Assembly: GCF_026000375.1 (NCBI RefSeq)
Contig: NZ_AP026708.1
Span: 2,501 to 66,500 of the forward strand
Reading direction: 5' to 3'
Source: Pseudodesulfovibrio portus
GTDB taxonomy: Bacteria; Desulfobacterota; Desulfovibrionia; Desulfovibrionales; Desulfovibrionaceae
DNA length: 64,000 nucleotides
In this document: positions 9,623-19,477 of the stretch, one piece after another
Layout of the letters: each line of letters starts with the position of its first letter
How positions within the stretch are numbered: the stretch's first letter is position 1
Translations under genes and position numbers: made by a program
Notes under the pieces: model-generated
Told to the model about the DNA's origin: nothing
The model's database searches: none
Seen by the model: the letters and a program-made list of their open reading frames with translations, nothing else

Positions 9623-10231
9623 ATGGTCGCCATCCCGATGGTCATCGAAACTACCGGTCGTACAGAACGCGCGTACGACATCTACTCCCGACTGCTCAAA
9701 GACCGGATCATTCTCCTTGGCAGCGCCATTGACGATCATGTGGCAAGCCTCATTTGCGCCCAGCTTCTTTTCCTCGAGTCCGAGGACCCGGAAAAGGAGA
9801 TCTACATGTATATCAACTCGCCGGGCGGCGTGGTCACGGCGGGCATGGCCATCTACGACACCATGCAGTACATTTCCGCTCCTGTGGCGACGCTTTGCCT
9901 GGGCCAGGCGGCCAGCATGGGTTCGCTTCTCCTCGCGGCGGGCGAGAAGGGCATGCGTTACGCGCTGCCCCACAGCCGGATCATGATTCACCAGCCCCTC
10001 GGCGGCGCACAGGGCCAGGCCACGGACATCGACATCCAGGCCAAGGAAATCCTGCGTCAGAGGGGCATTCTCAATAACATCCTGGCCGACCACACCGGCC
10101 AGAAGCTGTCCAAGATCGCAAGCGATACCGAACGTGACTATTTCATGTCGGCCGAGGAAGCCGTGAAGTACGGTCTCATCGACAAGGTCATGAAGTCCCG
10201 CGACGAGGTCACGGAAGACAGCAAGGGTTAA
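9623..10231 (+). CDS. clpP: ATP-dependent Clp protease proteolytic subunit
   Basis: 202 residues, normal for ClpP, the tetradecameric serine protease that degrades proteins fed by ClpX or ClpA. The nucleophile Ser98 sits in [10 protein letters not shown] and His123 in [32 protein letters not shown] precedes them. Two in-frame ATGs exist, at 9608 and 9623. The second has AAGGAG six bases upstream, the first has none, so 9623 is used. clpX follows after six bases, forming an operon. ClpA and ClpS, other partners of ClpP, are encoded at 37.5-40.1 kb. Confidence 0.98.
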   Translation: MVAIPMVIETTGRTERAYDIYSRLLKDRIILLGSAIDDHVASLICAQLLFLESEDPEKEIYMYINSPGGVVTAGMAIYDTMQYISAPVATLCLGQAASMGSLLLAAGEKGMRYALPHSRIMIHQPLGGAQGQATDIDIQAKEILRQRGILNNILADHTGQKLSKIASDTERDYFMSAEEAVKYGLIDKVMKSRDEVTEDSKG

Positions 10232-10237
10232 CATCGT

Positions 10238-11491
10238 ATGACTGACAAGAACAAGAACGCATCCGAATTGAGCTGCTCGTTTTGCAGCAAGACGCAGGCT
10301 GAGGTGCAGCGGCTGATCGCCGGTCCCGACGTCTACATCTGCGACGAGTGCGTGGCGTTGTGTAACGACATCATGGCCCAGGAGACCATCAGCGAGGAAT
10401 TCGAGGATGGCCGTCTGCTGCCGCCCCAGGAAATCAAGGCGCTTCTCGACGAGTACGTCATCGGCCAGAACCAGGCCAAGAAGATCCTGTCCGTGGCCGT
10501 GCACAATCACTACAAGCGCGTCTTCTACGCCGCCGCCAACTCCGGTCCGGACGAGGTGGAGATCGACAAGTCCAACATCCTGCTCATCGGCCCCACCGGC
10601 TCGGGCAAGACCCTGCTGGCGCAGACCCTTGCCAGGGTGCTCAAGGTGCCGTTCGCCATTGCCGACGCCACCACCCTGACCGAGGCGGGCTACGTGGGCG
10701 AGGACGTGGAGAACATCCTGGTCCAGCTGCTCCAGAACGCCGACTACGACATCGATGCGGCCTCCCGGGGCATCATCTACATCGACGAGATCGACAAGGT
10801 GGCGCGCAAGGGCGACTCCCCGTCCATCACCCGCGACGTTTCGGGCGAGGGTGTCCAGCAGGCGCTGCTGAAGATCATCGAAGGCACCGAGGCCAACATC
10901 CCGCCCAAGGGCGGACGCAAGCACCCGCAGCAGGAGTTCATCCGCATGGATACATCGAATATCCTGTTCATTTTGGGTGGGGCTTTCATCGGCCTGGACA
11001 AGATCGTGCAGAAGCGCAATACCGGTTCCGGCATGGGCTTCGGCGCCAAGGTGGAGGCCAAGAAGGATATGGACCTGGGCGAGCTGTTCGCCCTGGCGGA
11101 GCCCATGGATCTCATCAAGTTCGGTCTCATTCCCGAGTTCGTCGGCCGCATCCCGGTGCAGACCGCACTCCAGGAACTGACCGAGGAAGACCTCGTCCGT
11201 ATTCTCCAGGAGCCCAAGAACGCCCTGGTCAAGCAGTACAGGAAGCTGTTCGAGCTGGACAAGGTGGAGCTCAAGTTCACCGAGAACGCCCTGGGGGCCA
11301 TCGCCAAGCAGGCGCTGGAACGCAAGACCGGCGCACGCGGCCTCCGCAACGTTCTGGAAAAGACCATGCTCGAGATCATGTACAAGCTGCCGGCCATGCC
11401 GGATGTGCGCGAGTGCATCATCAACAAGTCGGTGGTCGAGAACGAGATGGAGCCTCTGTTGCTGTATCATCAGGAAGTGAAGTCCGCGTAA
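10238..11491 (+). CDS. clpX: ATP-dependent Clp protease ATP-binding subunit ClpX
   Basis: 417 residues, the usual size. The N-terminal C4 zinc-binding domain (CSFCSKTQ, then CDECVALC at residues 10-45) recruits adaptors and substrates. The AAA+ module has Walker A GPTGSGKT near residue 115, Walker [10 protein letters not shown], and the pore loop GYVGEDVE. The IGF-type ClpP-docking loop is suggested by IGLD in [11 protein letters not shown]. ClpX unfolds tagged proteins and passes them to ClpP, encoded immediately upstream. Confidence 0.98.
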   Translation: MTDKNKNASELSCSFCSKTQAEVQRLIAGPDVYICDECVALCNDIMAQETISEEFEDGRLLPPQEIKALLDEYVIGQNQAKKILSVAVHNHYKRVFYAAANSGPDEVEIDKSNILLIGPTGSGKTLLAQTLARVLKVPFAIADATTLTEAGYVGEDVENILVQLLQNADYDIDAASRGIIYIDEIDKVARKGDSPSITRDVSGEGVQQALLKIIEGTEANIPPKGGRKHPQQEFIRMDTSNILFILGGAFIGLDKIVQKRNTGSGMGFGAKVEAKKDMDLGELFALAEPMDLIKFGLIPEFVGRIPVQTALQELTEEDLVRILQEPKNALVKQYRKLFELDKVELKFTENALGAIAKQALERKTGARGLRNVLEKTMLEIMYKLPAMPDVRECIINKSVVENEMEPLLLYHQEVKSA

Positions 11492-11505
11492 CCGGGACCA
11501 CGGCG

Positions 11506-11533
11506 TTGACAAAACGCCACCGGGCCTTATTTC
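11506..11533 (+). promoter_or_regulatory. possible promoter of lon
   Basis: TTGACA at 11506-11511 followed by TATTTC 16 bases later (11528-11533). The -35 is perfect and the -10 poor. It sits in the 111-base gap between clpX and lon, so lon could be transcribed both from the clp operon and by itself. Confidence 0.35.
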
Positions 11534-11602
11534 CACATTATCGACGGCAATCACTCCCCAGCCCGGGGAGTGTGCCCCATATTCAACGCATCGGAGGAGT
11601 CC

Positions 11603-14065
11603 ATGCCGACTTTCGGATTCGACGGCAAGAAATCCCCTGAAACCCAGATGCTTCCCATGATGTCCTTGCGGGAAGTGGTCATGTTTCCAAAATCCATCGT
11701 GCCGCTTTTCGTGGGACGCGAGGCTTCCATAAAAGCCATCGAGACCGCCGTTGCGGACTATGGCAAACAGATATTCCTGGTCACCCAGAAGACGCCCGAA
11801 AAAGAGCACCCCGAAGCGGACGATCTGTATCGCGTGGGGACGGTCAGCAAGATATTGCAGATGCTCCGGCTGCCCGACGGCACCATCAAGGTACTGTTCG
11901 AGGGCGTTTCCCGTGCCTCCTGGGCTCCCGAGGAGGACCTGCTTTCCTATGGCGAGGAGGAAGGGGAATATCCCAAGGCACGGTTCACCCGGCTGGAGGA
12001 ATCCGGAGAGGTGTCCGCCGAGGCCATGGCGCTGATTCGCGCCGTTCAGGAATCTTTGGACGAGTTCGGCAAGGTCAACAAGAAGGTGGCTCCCGAGGCC
12101 ATCCTGGCCATGTCCACCATCAAGGACCCCGGCCAGTTGGCCGATCAGGTTATGCCGCATCTCAAGATCGATTTCTCCCGCAAACAGGAGATTCTCGAGG
12201 AGATTGATCCGATCAGGCGATTGGAACGCGTGTTCGAGCTTCTGCTGGGCGAGATCGAGATCGTGTCCATCGAGAAGCGGGTCAAGGGGCGCGTCAAGGA
12301 TCAGATGGAGAAGAACCAGCGCGAGTACTATCTCAACGAGCAGGTCAAGGCCATCAACAAGGAGATGGGGCGCGAGGATGACCCCCAGACCGAGGCCCTG
12401 GAGCTGGAAGAACAGCTCAACGCCAAGCCCATGTCCGACGAGAACCGCGAGCGCGTGCGCAAGGAAATCAAGAAGCTGCGGACCATGCAGCAGTCCAGCG
12501 CGGAATACACCGTCGTCCGCAACTACGTCGATTGGGTGCTCGACCTGCCCTGGGATGAAGTCAAGGACGACAAGGACGTGGACATTGCCCAGGCCAGGGC
12601 CATTCTCGATGAGGACCACTACGGTCTCGAGAAGCCCAAGGAGCGCATCCTCGAATACCTGGCCGTGCAGACCCTGGTGGAGACCATGAAGGGTCCCATC
12701 CTCTGTTTCGTCGGCCCTCCCGGCGTCGGCAAGACCTCCATCGCCCGTTCCATCGCCCGATCCATGGACCGCGAGTTCCTGCGGCTTTCCCTGGGCGGCG
12801 TGCGGGACGAGGCGGAGATTCGCGGCCACCGGCGCACCTACGTGGGCGCGCTGCCGGGCAAGATCATCCAGTCCCTGAAGCGGGTGAAGTACAACAACCC
12901 GGTCATCTGCCTGGATGAAGTGGACAAGATGTCCGCAGATTTCCGCGGCGATCCTTCGGCCGCGCTGCTGGAAGTGCTCGACCCCGAGCAGAATTACGCT
13001 TTCAACGACCATTATCTGGATCTGGACTACGACCTTTCCAAGGTGTTCTTCATCACCACGGCCAATAATCTCGATGGCATTCCGCTGCCGTTGCAGGACC
13101 GCATGGAGATCATCCGGCTGCCCGGCTACCTCGAAAACGAGAAGGTCGAGATCGCCAAGGGATTCCTGTTGCCCAAGCAGATCGAGCAGCACGGTCTCAA
13201 GCCCGAGAATCTCAAGTTCTCGGACAACGCCATTCTGGACGTGGTCCGCTACTATACCAAGGAAGCGGGCGTGCGTAACCTGGAGCGCGAGATTGCGTCC
13301 ATCTGCCGCAAGTCGGCCATGCAGATCGTGGAGGAAAAGGATCGCGACAAGGCGATTCACATCTCCAAGCAGTCGCTGGGCAAGATGCTCGGCGTGCAGA
13401 AGTTCTCCTACGGCGAGCGTGAGGCGGAAGCCCAGGTCGGCGTGTGCAACGGCTTGGCCTGGACCCAGCTCGGCGGCGAGATGCTCTTGGTCGAAGTGGT
13501 GCTCATGCCCGGCAAGGGCAAGGTGGAGATCACCGGAAAGCTCGGCGACGTCATGCAGGAATCCGCCCGTGCGGCCGTGTCCTGGATTCGCGCCCGGTCC
13601 GACCTGCTCGGTCTCAAGCCCGATTTCTACAAGAAGGTGGACATCCATATCCACGTTCCCGACGGGGCCACTCCCAAGGATGGTCCGTCCGCGGGCGTCA
13701 CCCTGACCACGGCCCTGATTTCCGCGCTCCTGAACATCCCGGTTCGCCACGACCTAGCCATGACCGGGGAGATCACACTGCGCGGTCGCGTCCTGCCCAT
13801 CGGCGGGCTGCGCGAGAAGCTGCTGGCGGCCCATCGCGGCCTGATCAAGACCGTGCTCATCCCGTCCGAGAACGAGAAGAATCTCAAGGACGTCCCCAAG
13901 GACATCCTCAAGGATCTGGAGGTGATTCCGGTCAAGACCATGGACGAAGTCATCGACAAGGCCCTGGAAGTGGGCAAGGCCCAGGTCTGGCACAAGCGCC
14001 ACGGCCAGGCCCCCATCTCCGCCGGGCTGATCAAGGAAGAGCTTCAGCGGCCCACCCCCCAATAG
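11603..14065 (+). CDS. lon: ATP-dependent protease Lon (LonA type)
   Basis: 820 residues, standard for LonA, a cytoplasmic hexameric AAA+ protease for damaged and regulatory proteins. The N-terminal substrate domain begins [13 protein letters not shown]. The ATPase has Walker [10 protein letters not shown] (about residue 375). The peptidase domain has catalytic Ser696 in DGPSAG and Lys739 in [10 protein letters not shown], the Ser-Lys dyad. The frame extends upstream to 11570, but GGAGGA sits just before ATG 11603. The gene is fourth in the tig-clpP-clpX-lon block and ends at a strong terminator. Confidence 0.98.
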   Translation: MPTFGFDGKKSPETQMLPMMSLREVVMFPKSIVPLFVGREASIKAIETAVADYGKQIFLVTQKTPEKEHPEADDLYRVGTVSKILQMLRLPDGTIKVLFEGVSRASWAPEEDLLSYGEEEGEYPKARFTRLEESGEVSAEAMALIRAVQESLDEFGKVNKKVAPEAILAMSTIKDPGQLADQVMPHLKIDFSRKQEILEEIDPIRRLERVFELLLGEIEIVSIEKRVKGRVKDQMEKNQREYYLNEQVKAINKEMGREDDPQTEALELEEQLNAKPMSDENRERVRKEIKKLRTMQQSSAEYTVVRNYVDWVLDLPWDEVKDDKDVDIAQARAILDEDHYGLEKPKERILEYLAVQTLVETMKGPILCFVGPPGVGKTSIARSIARSMDREFLRLSLGGVRDEAEIRGHRRTYVGALPGKIIQSLKRVKYNNPVICLDEVDKMSADFRGDPSAALLEVLDPEQNYAFNDHYLDLDYDLSKVFFITTANNLDGIPLPLQDRMEIIRLPGYLENEKVEIAKGFLLPKQIEQHGLKPENLKFSDNAILDVVRYYTKEAGVRNLEREIASICRKSAMQIVEEKDRDKAIHISKQSLGKMLGVQKFSYGEREAEAQVGVCNGLAWTQLGGEMLLVEVVLMPGKGKVEITGKLGDVMQESARAAVSWIRARSDLLGLKPDFYKKVDIHIHVPDGATPKDGPSAGVTLTTALISALLNIPVRHDLAMTGEITLRGRVLPIGGLREKLLAAHRGLIKTVLIPSENEKNLKDVPKDILKDLEVIPVKTMDEVIDKALEVGKAQVWHKRHGQAPISAGLIKEELQRPTPQ

Positions 14066-14090
14066 GCGGCGTGGCAGAACAGCAAACAGA

Positions 14091-14124
14091 AAGGCCGGAT
14101 GGTTATCCATCCGGCCTTTTTTTA
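14091..14124 (+). terminator. intrinsic terminator after lon
   Basis: AAGGCCGGATGG and CCATCCGGCCTT form a perfect 12-bp stem around TTAT, followed by a T-run. Confidence 0.95.
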
Positions 14125-14142
14125 CGTTTTATGGGGGCGGGG

Positions 14143-14691
14143 TCAGGAAGCGGCGGACGAAATGGACTTCAGGTCGCCGGTGCTGTCCAGGAGGGAACTG
14201 AGCTTGAAGAAGGACGCGCTGCATTGCAACATCTGCATGCCCGGATTGTCGGAGTCGCTGTAGTCGGGCCGTCGTTTGTGGGCCGCCTCCTTGGGGTCGA
14301 TGCCGTCGACGCCCAGGTTCTCCTCTTCGTCCTCGTCTTGTTTCCCCGGCAGGTCTTTGGTCATGGCCGACAGGCTTGATCTGACCTTGACGCCCGTTAT
14401 CTTTTCCAGCTCCTTCTCGATGTCCCGGATGCGGGAGCGTTGTTCCTCGATGGGCTGGCCGTCGGCCATGGCCAGCATCTGGGCGAGGAGATTCTGGAGA
14501 AAGAGGACCCTGTTCTCCTCTTCCGGCGACAGTTGGCGCTGGAAGGAAAAGGTCGATGATTCGAGGCGCAGTTCCTCGTCGGTCTTTTCCGGTTCAAGGG
14601 TCATGTCTGTCGGCGTGAAGGTCCGGACAAGTGAACGGGCGTCACGTGTCTCGGGATAAAAGAGCGGGGCGGTTTGATCGGTGATCTGCAT
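14143..14691 (-). CDS. Conserved protein of unknown function, acidic and partly disordered
   Basis: 182 residues. The N-terminal third is polar, the middle is helical (QLSPEEENRVLFLQNLLAQM, then RSRIRDIEKELEKITG), and residues ~125-160 are strongly acidic and probably disordered (GKQDEDEEENLG). No signal peptide or membrane segment. The family is not recognised. The frame runs upstream to 14769, but ATG 14691 has GGAGGAG directly upstream and is preferred. A hairpin in the leader abuts that ribosome site. It shares the minus strand with the M23 gene but a terminator lies between them. Confidence 0.72.
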   Translation of the reverse strand: MQITDQTAPLFYPETRDARSLVRTFTPTDMTLEPEKTDEELRLESSTFSFQRQLSPEEENRVLFLQNLLAQMLAMADGQPIEEQRSRIRDIEKELEKITGVKVRSSLSAMTKDLPGKQDEDEEENLGVDGIDPKEAAHKRRPDYSDSDNPGMQMLQCSASFFKLSSLLDSTGDLKSISSAAS

Positions 14692-14698
14692 GGCTCCT

Positions 14699-14722
14699 CC
14701 GGTGGGAAATAATTTCCACCGG
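14699..14722 (-). promoter_or_regulatory. leader hairpin abutting the ribosome-binding site of the 14143-14691 gene
   Basis: On the minus strand CCGGTGG and CCACCGG form a 7-bp stem around a ten-base AT-rich loop. The 3' arm runs straight into GGAGGAG, so folding would affect access to the Shine-Dalgarno site. Confidence 0.45.
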
Positions 14723-14771
14723 GGAGAAACTTGCAATTCCCGGTCCAGGAATAAGTCTCCTGCACTCAAAC

Positions 14772-14799
14772 AAAAAGGCCCCGTGTTCCGGGGCCTTTC
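14772..14799 (-). terminator. intrinsic terminator of the M23 peptidase gene
   Basis: AAAGGCCCCG and CGGGGCCTTT form the stem; on the minus strand a run of T follows. It lies directly after the peptidase stop codon. Confidence 0.88.
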
Positions 14800-14803
14800 A
14801 AGG

Positions 14804-16153
14804 TTATTGCAGTTTGGATGTGATGTTGTTTTTGATCCAGCTGGCGTCCCACCATTCGAACGGTTGCGTGGGGATGCCGGCCACGGTGATGCCGTAGTGC
14901 AGGTGGTCGCCGCCTGCCAGGCCTGTGGAGCCCGTGTGGGCGATGAGCTGCCCCTTGGCCACCGTGTCGCCCACGGCCACGCTGATGGAGCTCAAGTGTG
15001 CATACAGGGACTGGAGGCCAAGGCCGTGGTCGATGACCACCACGTTGCCGTAGATGCCCAGGAAGTCGGCGAACACGATGGTCCCGGCATTGCCCGCCGG
15101 CACCGCAGCGTGTTGCAGGCTGGCCAGGTCCAGGCCGAGGTGGGTCTGGAAGTCCACCTTGTTGCCCTTGTACATGTAGTCGCGGGCGTCGGCGAACCGT
15201 GCGCGGTTGGCCGCGTTGGGCAAGCGGACAAACGGGCCGTCCCAGAGCATGACCGGGCTTGTCCTGCGGCTGAATTCAATCAGCTTGGCCCGGTTCTGCT
15301 TGCGGATCTCGTTGTTGATGTACAGGTACTGGTCGAGAAGGGACCCCTCGTTGGGCACCAGCCCCTGGAATTCGGGGATGGTCTTTTCCATGAAGGAGTC
15401 GGACAGATTGATCCGGTCGTGCCGGAAGGTGCGTGCATTGGTGTGGTAGTTGAAGGACCGTTTGGCACTGTTGCCCGCACCGTCCACGGCCGTGATCATG
15501 GGTTTGAAATCTGTGGATTTGACGTCCCAGGGATGGGCGAACAGGCAGTAGTAGAGGAATTTGCCGTTCCCGTCGGGTTGGAGGTAGGCGGGGAAGAACC
15601 GTTCGCCCACGAGGATGCCCGCTGAGGAGGCCTTTTCCGACAGAGCGAAGATCATGAGGCCGCAACCGCCCTGATTCAGGTTGTTGGTGTGGGACTGTAC
15701 GAAGATGCGCGGCGGGGTCGTGTCCAGGACATAGGTCTTTTGTGCCTTGGAAAGGCCTGCAGCGCCGAAGGGATAGAGAGACCCGTCCATGGCCGTGACC
15801 TCGATGGACAGTTCGCCTTCCTTGAGCTCGGCCAGGGAAAGCGGTTTTTCGATCCGCATGACCGTGCCCGCATAGGTCTCGGAGAGCAGGGTTATCCGCT
15901 TGCCGGCCTGCACGGCCACGACCTCGACGGATTTCAGGCCGCTGCCCGGGTCTTCCACGACGATATTCATCTCGGACTGTTTGCCGATCAGCTCCATGTC
16001 CGGCCCGATGGCGATCACGGGGGGCGTGGTGTCCCTGAAAAGCATGAAGGCGGCGCCCGCCAGGGCGAGCAGGCCGATAATGGCCAGCAGGAGCCCCAGG
16101 GGGAGCCCCTTGCCCTTTTTCTTGTTATTGCCAAGACTCGTTTCTTTGTTCAT
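14804..16153 (-). CDS. Membrane-anchored M23 (LytM-type) metallopeptidase
   Basis: 449 residues. A short basic N-terminus precedes one membrane helix (residues ~16-38, LPLGLLLAIIGLLALAGAAF), so the bulk faces the periplasm. Two Ig-like/Big-type strands follow (TTPPVIAIGPD, TTPPRIFVQSH). The C-terminal ~130 residues form the peptidase with HLGLDLA (H-x3-D zinc ligands) and HLHYG (H-x-H). All the zinc ligands are present, so it is likely an active peptidoglycan endopeptidase rather than a degenerate activator. ATG has AGGAAGG upstream. A CTAGAAAA element overlaps its promoter region. Confidence 0.9.
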   Translation of the reverse strand: MNKETSLGNNKKKGKGLPLGLLLAIIGLLALAGAAFMLFRDTTPPVIAIGPDMELIGKQSEMNIVVEDPGSGLKSVEVVAVQAGKRITLLSETYAGTVMRIEKPLSLAELKEGELSIEVTAMDGSLYPFGAAGLSKAQKTYVLDTTPPRIFVQSHTNNLNQGGCGLMIFALSEKASSAGILVGERFFPAYLQPDGNGKFLYYCLFAHPWDVKSTDFKPMITAVDGAGNSAKRSFNYHTNARTFRHDRINLSDSFMEKTIPEFQGLVPNEGSLLDQYLYINNEIRKQNRAKLIEFSRRTSPVMLWDGPFVRLPNAANRARFADARDYMYKGNKVDFQTHLGLDLASLQHAAVPAGNAGTIVFADFLGIYGNVVVIDHGLGLQSLYAHLSSISVAVGDTVAKGQLIAHTGSTGLAGGDHLHYGITVAGIPTQPFEWWDASWIKNNITSKLQ

Positions 16154-16169
16154 TGATCCTTCCTGTGTG

Positions 16170-16200
16170 CTAGAAAATCTAGACTATTTCTATAGTACTC
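16170..16200. promoter_or_regulatory. CTAGAAAA element, copy 2
   Basis: On the plus strand CTAGAAAAT (16170), CTAGACTATTT (16179) and CTATAGTACTC (16190) follow each other at 9 and 11 bases. The element lies 17 bases and more upstream of the M23 start codon, near or after the probable transcription start (TATAGA on the minus strand), which suits a repressor site. Confidence 0.45.
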
Positions 16201-16267
16201 GCTCGAGGGAGACAAGGGGAGGGGGTCGAAAATCTGAAAAATCAGGTTAAATACATAAAATAAAAGA

Positions 16268-16296
16268 AAAAGGCCGCATTCAAGTAACGCGGCCTG
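16268..16296 (-). terminator. intrinsic terminator of the CBS-domain gene
   Basis: AGGCCGC and GCGGCCT form the stem around an 11-base loop; an A-run precedes it on the plus strand, giving a T-run on the minus strand. Confidence 0.8.
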
Positions 16297-16321
16297 AAAT
16301 ATTTTCGGTAGCTTGCGGCGA

Positions 16322-16750
16322 TTACTTTTCGTCCAGTCCGTCCATAAGGGAGATCGTCAGGCGGAGGAAGTCGGCTTCGGTGACGATGCCGACCAGCGTT
16401 CCCTTGCCGATGACCGGCAGACAGCCGTACTTGTGGTTGAGCAGGATTTCCGCAGCGGTCTTGAGAGAGGTTTCCTCATCCACGGTGGCGATATCCGTGC
16501 GCATGATTTCATGGATGGGGATGCCCACGTCGATTTCCTTCTGCGTTTCCGGGTCCAGTTCGGCCAGTTGGGAGATGGTGGCGGCAAGGATGTCCCGGTG
16601 CGTGACCAGGCCGGTGAATTCGTTATCCAGGGTAACGATGGGGATGTGTCGGATGCGTTGCAGGTCCATGAGAGAACGCGCGCTGTGCAGCGAGTCGGTT
16701 TCCTTGAGGGAAAAGACCGGGGAGGTCATGATGTCTTTTACCTTGAGCAT
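16322..16750 (-). CDS. Protein with a tandem pair of CBS domains
   Basis: 142 residues, made up almost wholly of two CBS domains (residues ~1-65 and ~75-140), with the typical starts KVKDIMTSPVFSLKETDSL and IHEIMRTDIATVDEETSL and ends TGLVTHRDIL and VGIVTEADFL. Such pairs bind adenosyl ligands (AMP, ATP, SAM) and act as energy sensors. No fused effector domain is present, so its partner is unknown. The frame continues upstream to 16822; ATG 16750 is chosen for GGGAG seven bases before it. Confidence 0.92.
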   Translation of the reverse strand: MLKVKDIMTSPVFSLKETDSLHSARSLMDLQRIRHIPIVTLDNEFTGLVTHRDILAATISQLAELDPETQKEIDVGIPIHEIMRTDIATVDEETSLKTAAEILLNHKYGCLPVIGKGTLVGIVTEADFLRLTISLMDGLDEK

Positions 16751-16920
16751 TCGTATTCTCCCATTTTTATTGATTATCTGTGAAAGTTTCCCGACTGTCA
16801 AGAAAGGGCGGGAAATAATCATGCGCCGACGATCCCCCCGGTTGACTTGGTGAATAAAATCTGTTCAGCATCCGGCAGACGTTTCCGCTTTGGGGACAGT
16901 GACTGTTTCGAGGAGTTTTC

Positions 16921-17562
16921 ATGGTAGATCCGGTACGGCTTAGGGAACGCATGGTGCGTGATCAGATCGAGGCGCGCGGCGTGACGGACAAGCGGGTTCT
17001 TGATGTCATGCGGTCCTTGCCCCGGCATCTTTTCGTGGAAGAAGCCTTGGCCTTCAAGGCATATAACGACAGCCCGCTTCCCATTGGGGAAGGGCAGACC
17101 ATTTCGCAGCCGTATATCGTTGCCCTCATGTCCGAGATGCTCGAGGTGGAGCCGGGCATGCGGGTGTTGGAAATAGGCACCGGGTCCGGGTATCAGGCCG
17201 CTGTCCTGGCAGGACTGGGGGCCGAGGTCTATACCGTCGAGCGCATCAGGAAACTTTTTTATTCAGCCCGGAAACGGTTCATGGACATGCGTATGTTCGC
17301 GGTCACGGTCAAGCTCGACGACGGCACCATGGGATGGCCGGAAGAGGCCCCGTTCGACCGCATCATCGTCACGGCGGGCGGGCCCGAAGTGCCCGAGCCG
17401 CTTGTGGACCAATTGGCCGATCCGGGCCGGTTGCTCATCCCCGTGGGCAACTCCAAGCGCAATCAGATTCTCGTCCTCGTGGAAAAGAAGGACGGCGTGG
17501 TCACCAGGACCGACAAGGGGGCCGTGGCCTTCGTGGACCTGGTGGGCAGCCACGGGTGGTAG
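16921..17562 (+). CDS. pcm: Protein-L-isoaspartate O-methyltransferase
   Basis: 213 residues, normal length. It repairs isoaspartyl residues in aged proteins by SAM-dependent methylation. The N-terminus has the family segment [19 protein letters not shown] and the substrate motif [19 protein letters not shown]. The SAM site is [16 protein letters not shown] near residue 80, and [13 protein letters not shown] is also diagnostic. ATG follows GAGG. The next gene starts seven bases after the stop, so they are likely co-transcribed. Confidence 0.97.
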   Translation: MVDPVRLRERMVRDQIEARGVTDKRVLDVMRSLPRHLFVEEALAFKAYNDSPLPIGEGQTISQPYIVALMSEMLEVEPGMRVLEIGTGSGYQAAVLAGLGAEVYTVERIRKLFYSARKRFMDMRMFAVTVKLDDGTMGWPEEAPFDRIIVTAGGPEVPEPLVDQLADPGRLLIPVGNSKRNQILVLVEKKDGVVTRTDKGAVAFVDLVGSHGW

Positions 17563-17569
17563 ACGGCAA

Positions 17570-18541
17570 ATGAGCGGAAAAATGACCATACGCGAAGGCT
17601 TCATGGCCAGCCCCGGCCCCGACACCCTGAAAAGCGGGGCCCTGCTCTGGCTCAAGGGCGTGTGCATGGGGGGCGCGGACATCATCCCCGGCGTGTCCGG
17701 CGGGACCATCGCCTTCATCACCGGCATTTACGAACAGCTCGTTGACGGAATCCGTTCCTTTGACGCGGCCTTTCTCCGGCGGCTGGTCGTTCTTGATATC
17801 CCCGGGGCACTGGCAACGGCCCATCTGCGCTTCATACTCTGTCTGCTGTTCGGCATCCTGACGGCCGTGGTGACCATGGCCTCGGTCATGAACTACATGC
17901 TGCACGCCCATCCCGTGGCCATATGGTCCCTGTTTTTCGGGCTCATTGCCGCTTCGATCTTCGTGGTGGGGCGGGAGATAGGAACGCTCAATGCCGCCAA
18001 CCTGGGCTTCGTGGGCCTGGGCGCGGCCGGAAGTTATCTGCTGGTGGGCATGATTCCCGTGGCAACGCCCGAGACCCTGCCTTTCATCTTCCTGTGCGGG
18101 GCCATTGCCATCTGCGCCATGATCCTGCCGGGTATCAGCGGAGCGTTCCTGCTGCTCATGCTGGGCAAGTACGAATACGTCACCCGGACGCTGAAGGCCC
18201 CGTTCGTGTGGGATAATTTTCTGGTCATCGCGGTGTTCGCGGCCGGGGCGGCCACGGGCATCATTCTGTTCTCCCGCGTGCTGCATTTCCTGTTGAGCCG
18301 CTATCATGCGGCCACCATCAGCGTGCTGACGGGATTCATGATCGGAGCCCTGAGAAAGGTCTGGCCCTGGAAAGAAGTCTTGGAATCTTCCGTTATTCGT
18401 GGAAAGATACACGTCCTGCGCGAGCAGAACGTGCTGCCGGACCAACTGGGCGGGGAAGTGTTCCTGGCCATGGGGTTGGTCCTGGCGGGCGCGGTCGTCG
18501 TTCTCGTGTTGGAGCGGCTTTCAAAGGGCCGCAGGCAATGA
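17570..18541 (+). CDS. DUF368 polytopic membrane protein, probable polyprenyl-phosphate transporter
   Basis: 323 residues with about nine hydrophobic segments. The family hallmark GVCMGGADIIPGVSGGTIAFI lies at residues ~31-51, and a related ICAMILPGISGAFLLLMLGKYE half-repeat near 180-200 shows the inverted duplication. DUF368 members (PopT) have been reported to recycle undecaprenyl phosphate across the membrane. The start could be 17570 or 17582; both have weak ribosome sites. It follows pcm closely. The specific substrate is inferred from the family. Confidence 0.88.
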   Translation: MSGKMTIREGFMASPGPDTLKSGALLWLKGVCMGGADIIPGVSGGTIAFITGIYEQLVDGIRSFDAAFLRRLVVLDIPGALATAHLRFILCLLFGILTAVVTMASVMNYMLHAHPVAIWSLFFGLIAASIFVVGREIGTLNAANLGFVGLGAAGSYLLVGMIPVATPETLPFIFLCGAIAICAMILPGISGAFLLLMLGKYEYVTRTLKAPFVWDNFLVIAVFAAGAATGIILFSRVLHFLLSRYHAATISVLTGFMIGALRKVWPWKEVLESSVIRGKIHVLREQNVLPDQLGGEVFLAMGLVLAGAVVVLVLERLSKGRRQ

Positions 18542-18583
18542 AAGGGACTCCCTTGAGGGATCAAAGATAAAGAGAGAAACGTT

Positions 18584-19468
18584 ATGAGCGAGTGCAGCTC
18601 CGGTTCCTGCGGCTCCAGCGCGGGCAAGCAAAGCGCCAAGATGAAGATTCAGGATGAAATGATCCGTTCCACCCTGGAGAAAATCAAATACAAACTGTTC
18701 ATCATGTCCGGCAAGGGCGGGGTGGGAAAGAGCTCCGTATCCGTCAACGTGGCTGCGGCCCTGGCCGCCCAGGGCTTCAAGGTAGGCCTCATGGACGTCG
18801 ACATCCACGGCCCCAGCGTGCCGACCCTGCTCGGCATTTCCGGCACCCTGGATATCGATCGCGGTTCCCTGATCATGCCCAAGGAGTACAACGAGAACCT
18901 GCATGTCGTGTCCATGGAGTCCCTGCTCAAGGACCCGGACCAGGCCGTTCTGTGGCGCGGGCCCATGAAGACTTCCGCCATCCGCCAGTTCATCTCCGAC
19001 GTGCAGTGGGGCGAGTTGGACTTTCTGGTCGTGGACTCTCCCCCCGGCACAGGCGACGAGCCCATGACCGTGCTCAAGACCATTCCGGACGCCCTGTGCG
19101 TGGTGGTGACCACCCCTCAGGAGGTGTCCTTGTCCGACGTGCGGAAATCGATTAATTTCCTTCAGTACGCGCAGGCCAACGTGCTCGGCGTGGTGGAGAA
19201 CATGTCCGGCCTGGTCTGTCCTCATTGCCACAAGGACATCGACCTGTTCAAGAAAGGCGGCGGCAAGGCCCTGGCCGAGAAATACGGGCTGGACTTCCTG
19301 GGCGCCATTCCCCTGGACCCGGCCACGGTTGTTGCCGGGGATATCGGCAAGCCCGTCGTGTTGCTGGAAGAGGATTCCTTTGCCAAGAAGGGCTTTCTGG
19401 AGCTGGCCGACACCATCGCCGAAGCGTGCCGGAAGAGCTTCGAAGCGGCCTCCACAACCCACGGCTAG
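18584..19468 (+). CDS. Mrp/NBP35-family P-loop ATPase, iron-sulfur cluster carrier
   Basis: 294 residues. The deviant Walker A GKGGVGKSSVSVNVA (residues ~43-57) and GLMDVDIHGPSVPTLLG are diagnostic of Mrp/ApbC. A Cys-rich N-terminus (CSSGSCGS) and the pair CPHCHKD near 210 likely hold the bridging cluster. The protein delivers [4Fe-4S] clusters, important in an organism with many Fe-S enzymes. ATG is 42 bases after the DUF368 gene; pgsA follows nine bases later. Confidence 0.95.
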   Translation: MSECSSGSCGSSAGKQSAKMKIQDEMIRSTLEKIKYKLFIMSGKGGVGKSSVSVNVAAALAAQGFKVGLMDVDIHGPSVPTLLGISGTLDIDRGSLIMPKEYNENLHVVSMESLLKDPDQAVLWRGPMKTSAIRQFISDVQWGELDFLVVDSPPGTGDEPMTVLKTIPDALCVVVTTPQEVSLSDVRKSINFLQYAQANVLGVVENMSGLVCPHCHKDIDLFKKGGGKALAEKYGLDFLGAIPLDPATVVAGDIGKPVVLLEEDSFAKKGFLELADTIAEACRKSFEAASTTHG

Positions 19469-19477
19469 GCGGACGAC

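Noticed and set aside
9563..13750. Very long open antisense frame opposite clpP, clpX and lon
   Set aside because: It is a mirror of GC-rich codon use in the real genes; the product is low-complexity Leu/His/Gly-rich and there is no promoter or ribosome site for it. Similar mirrors occur at 27569-30166, 36750-39581 and 41482-44079.
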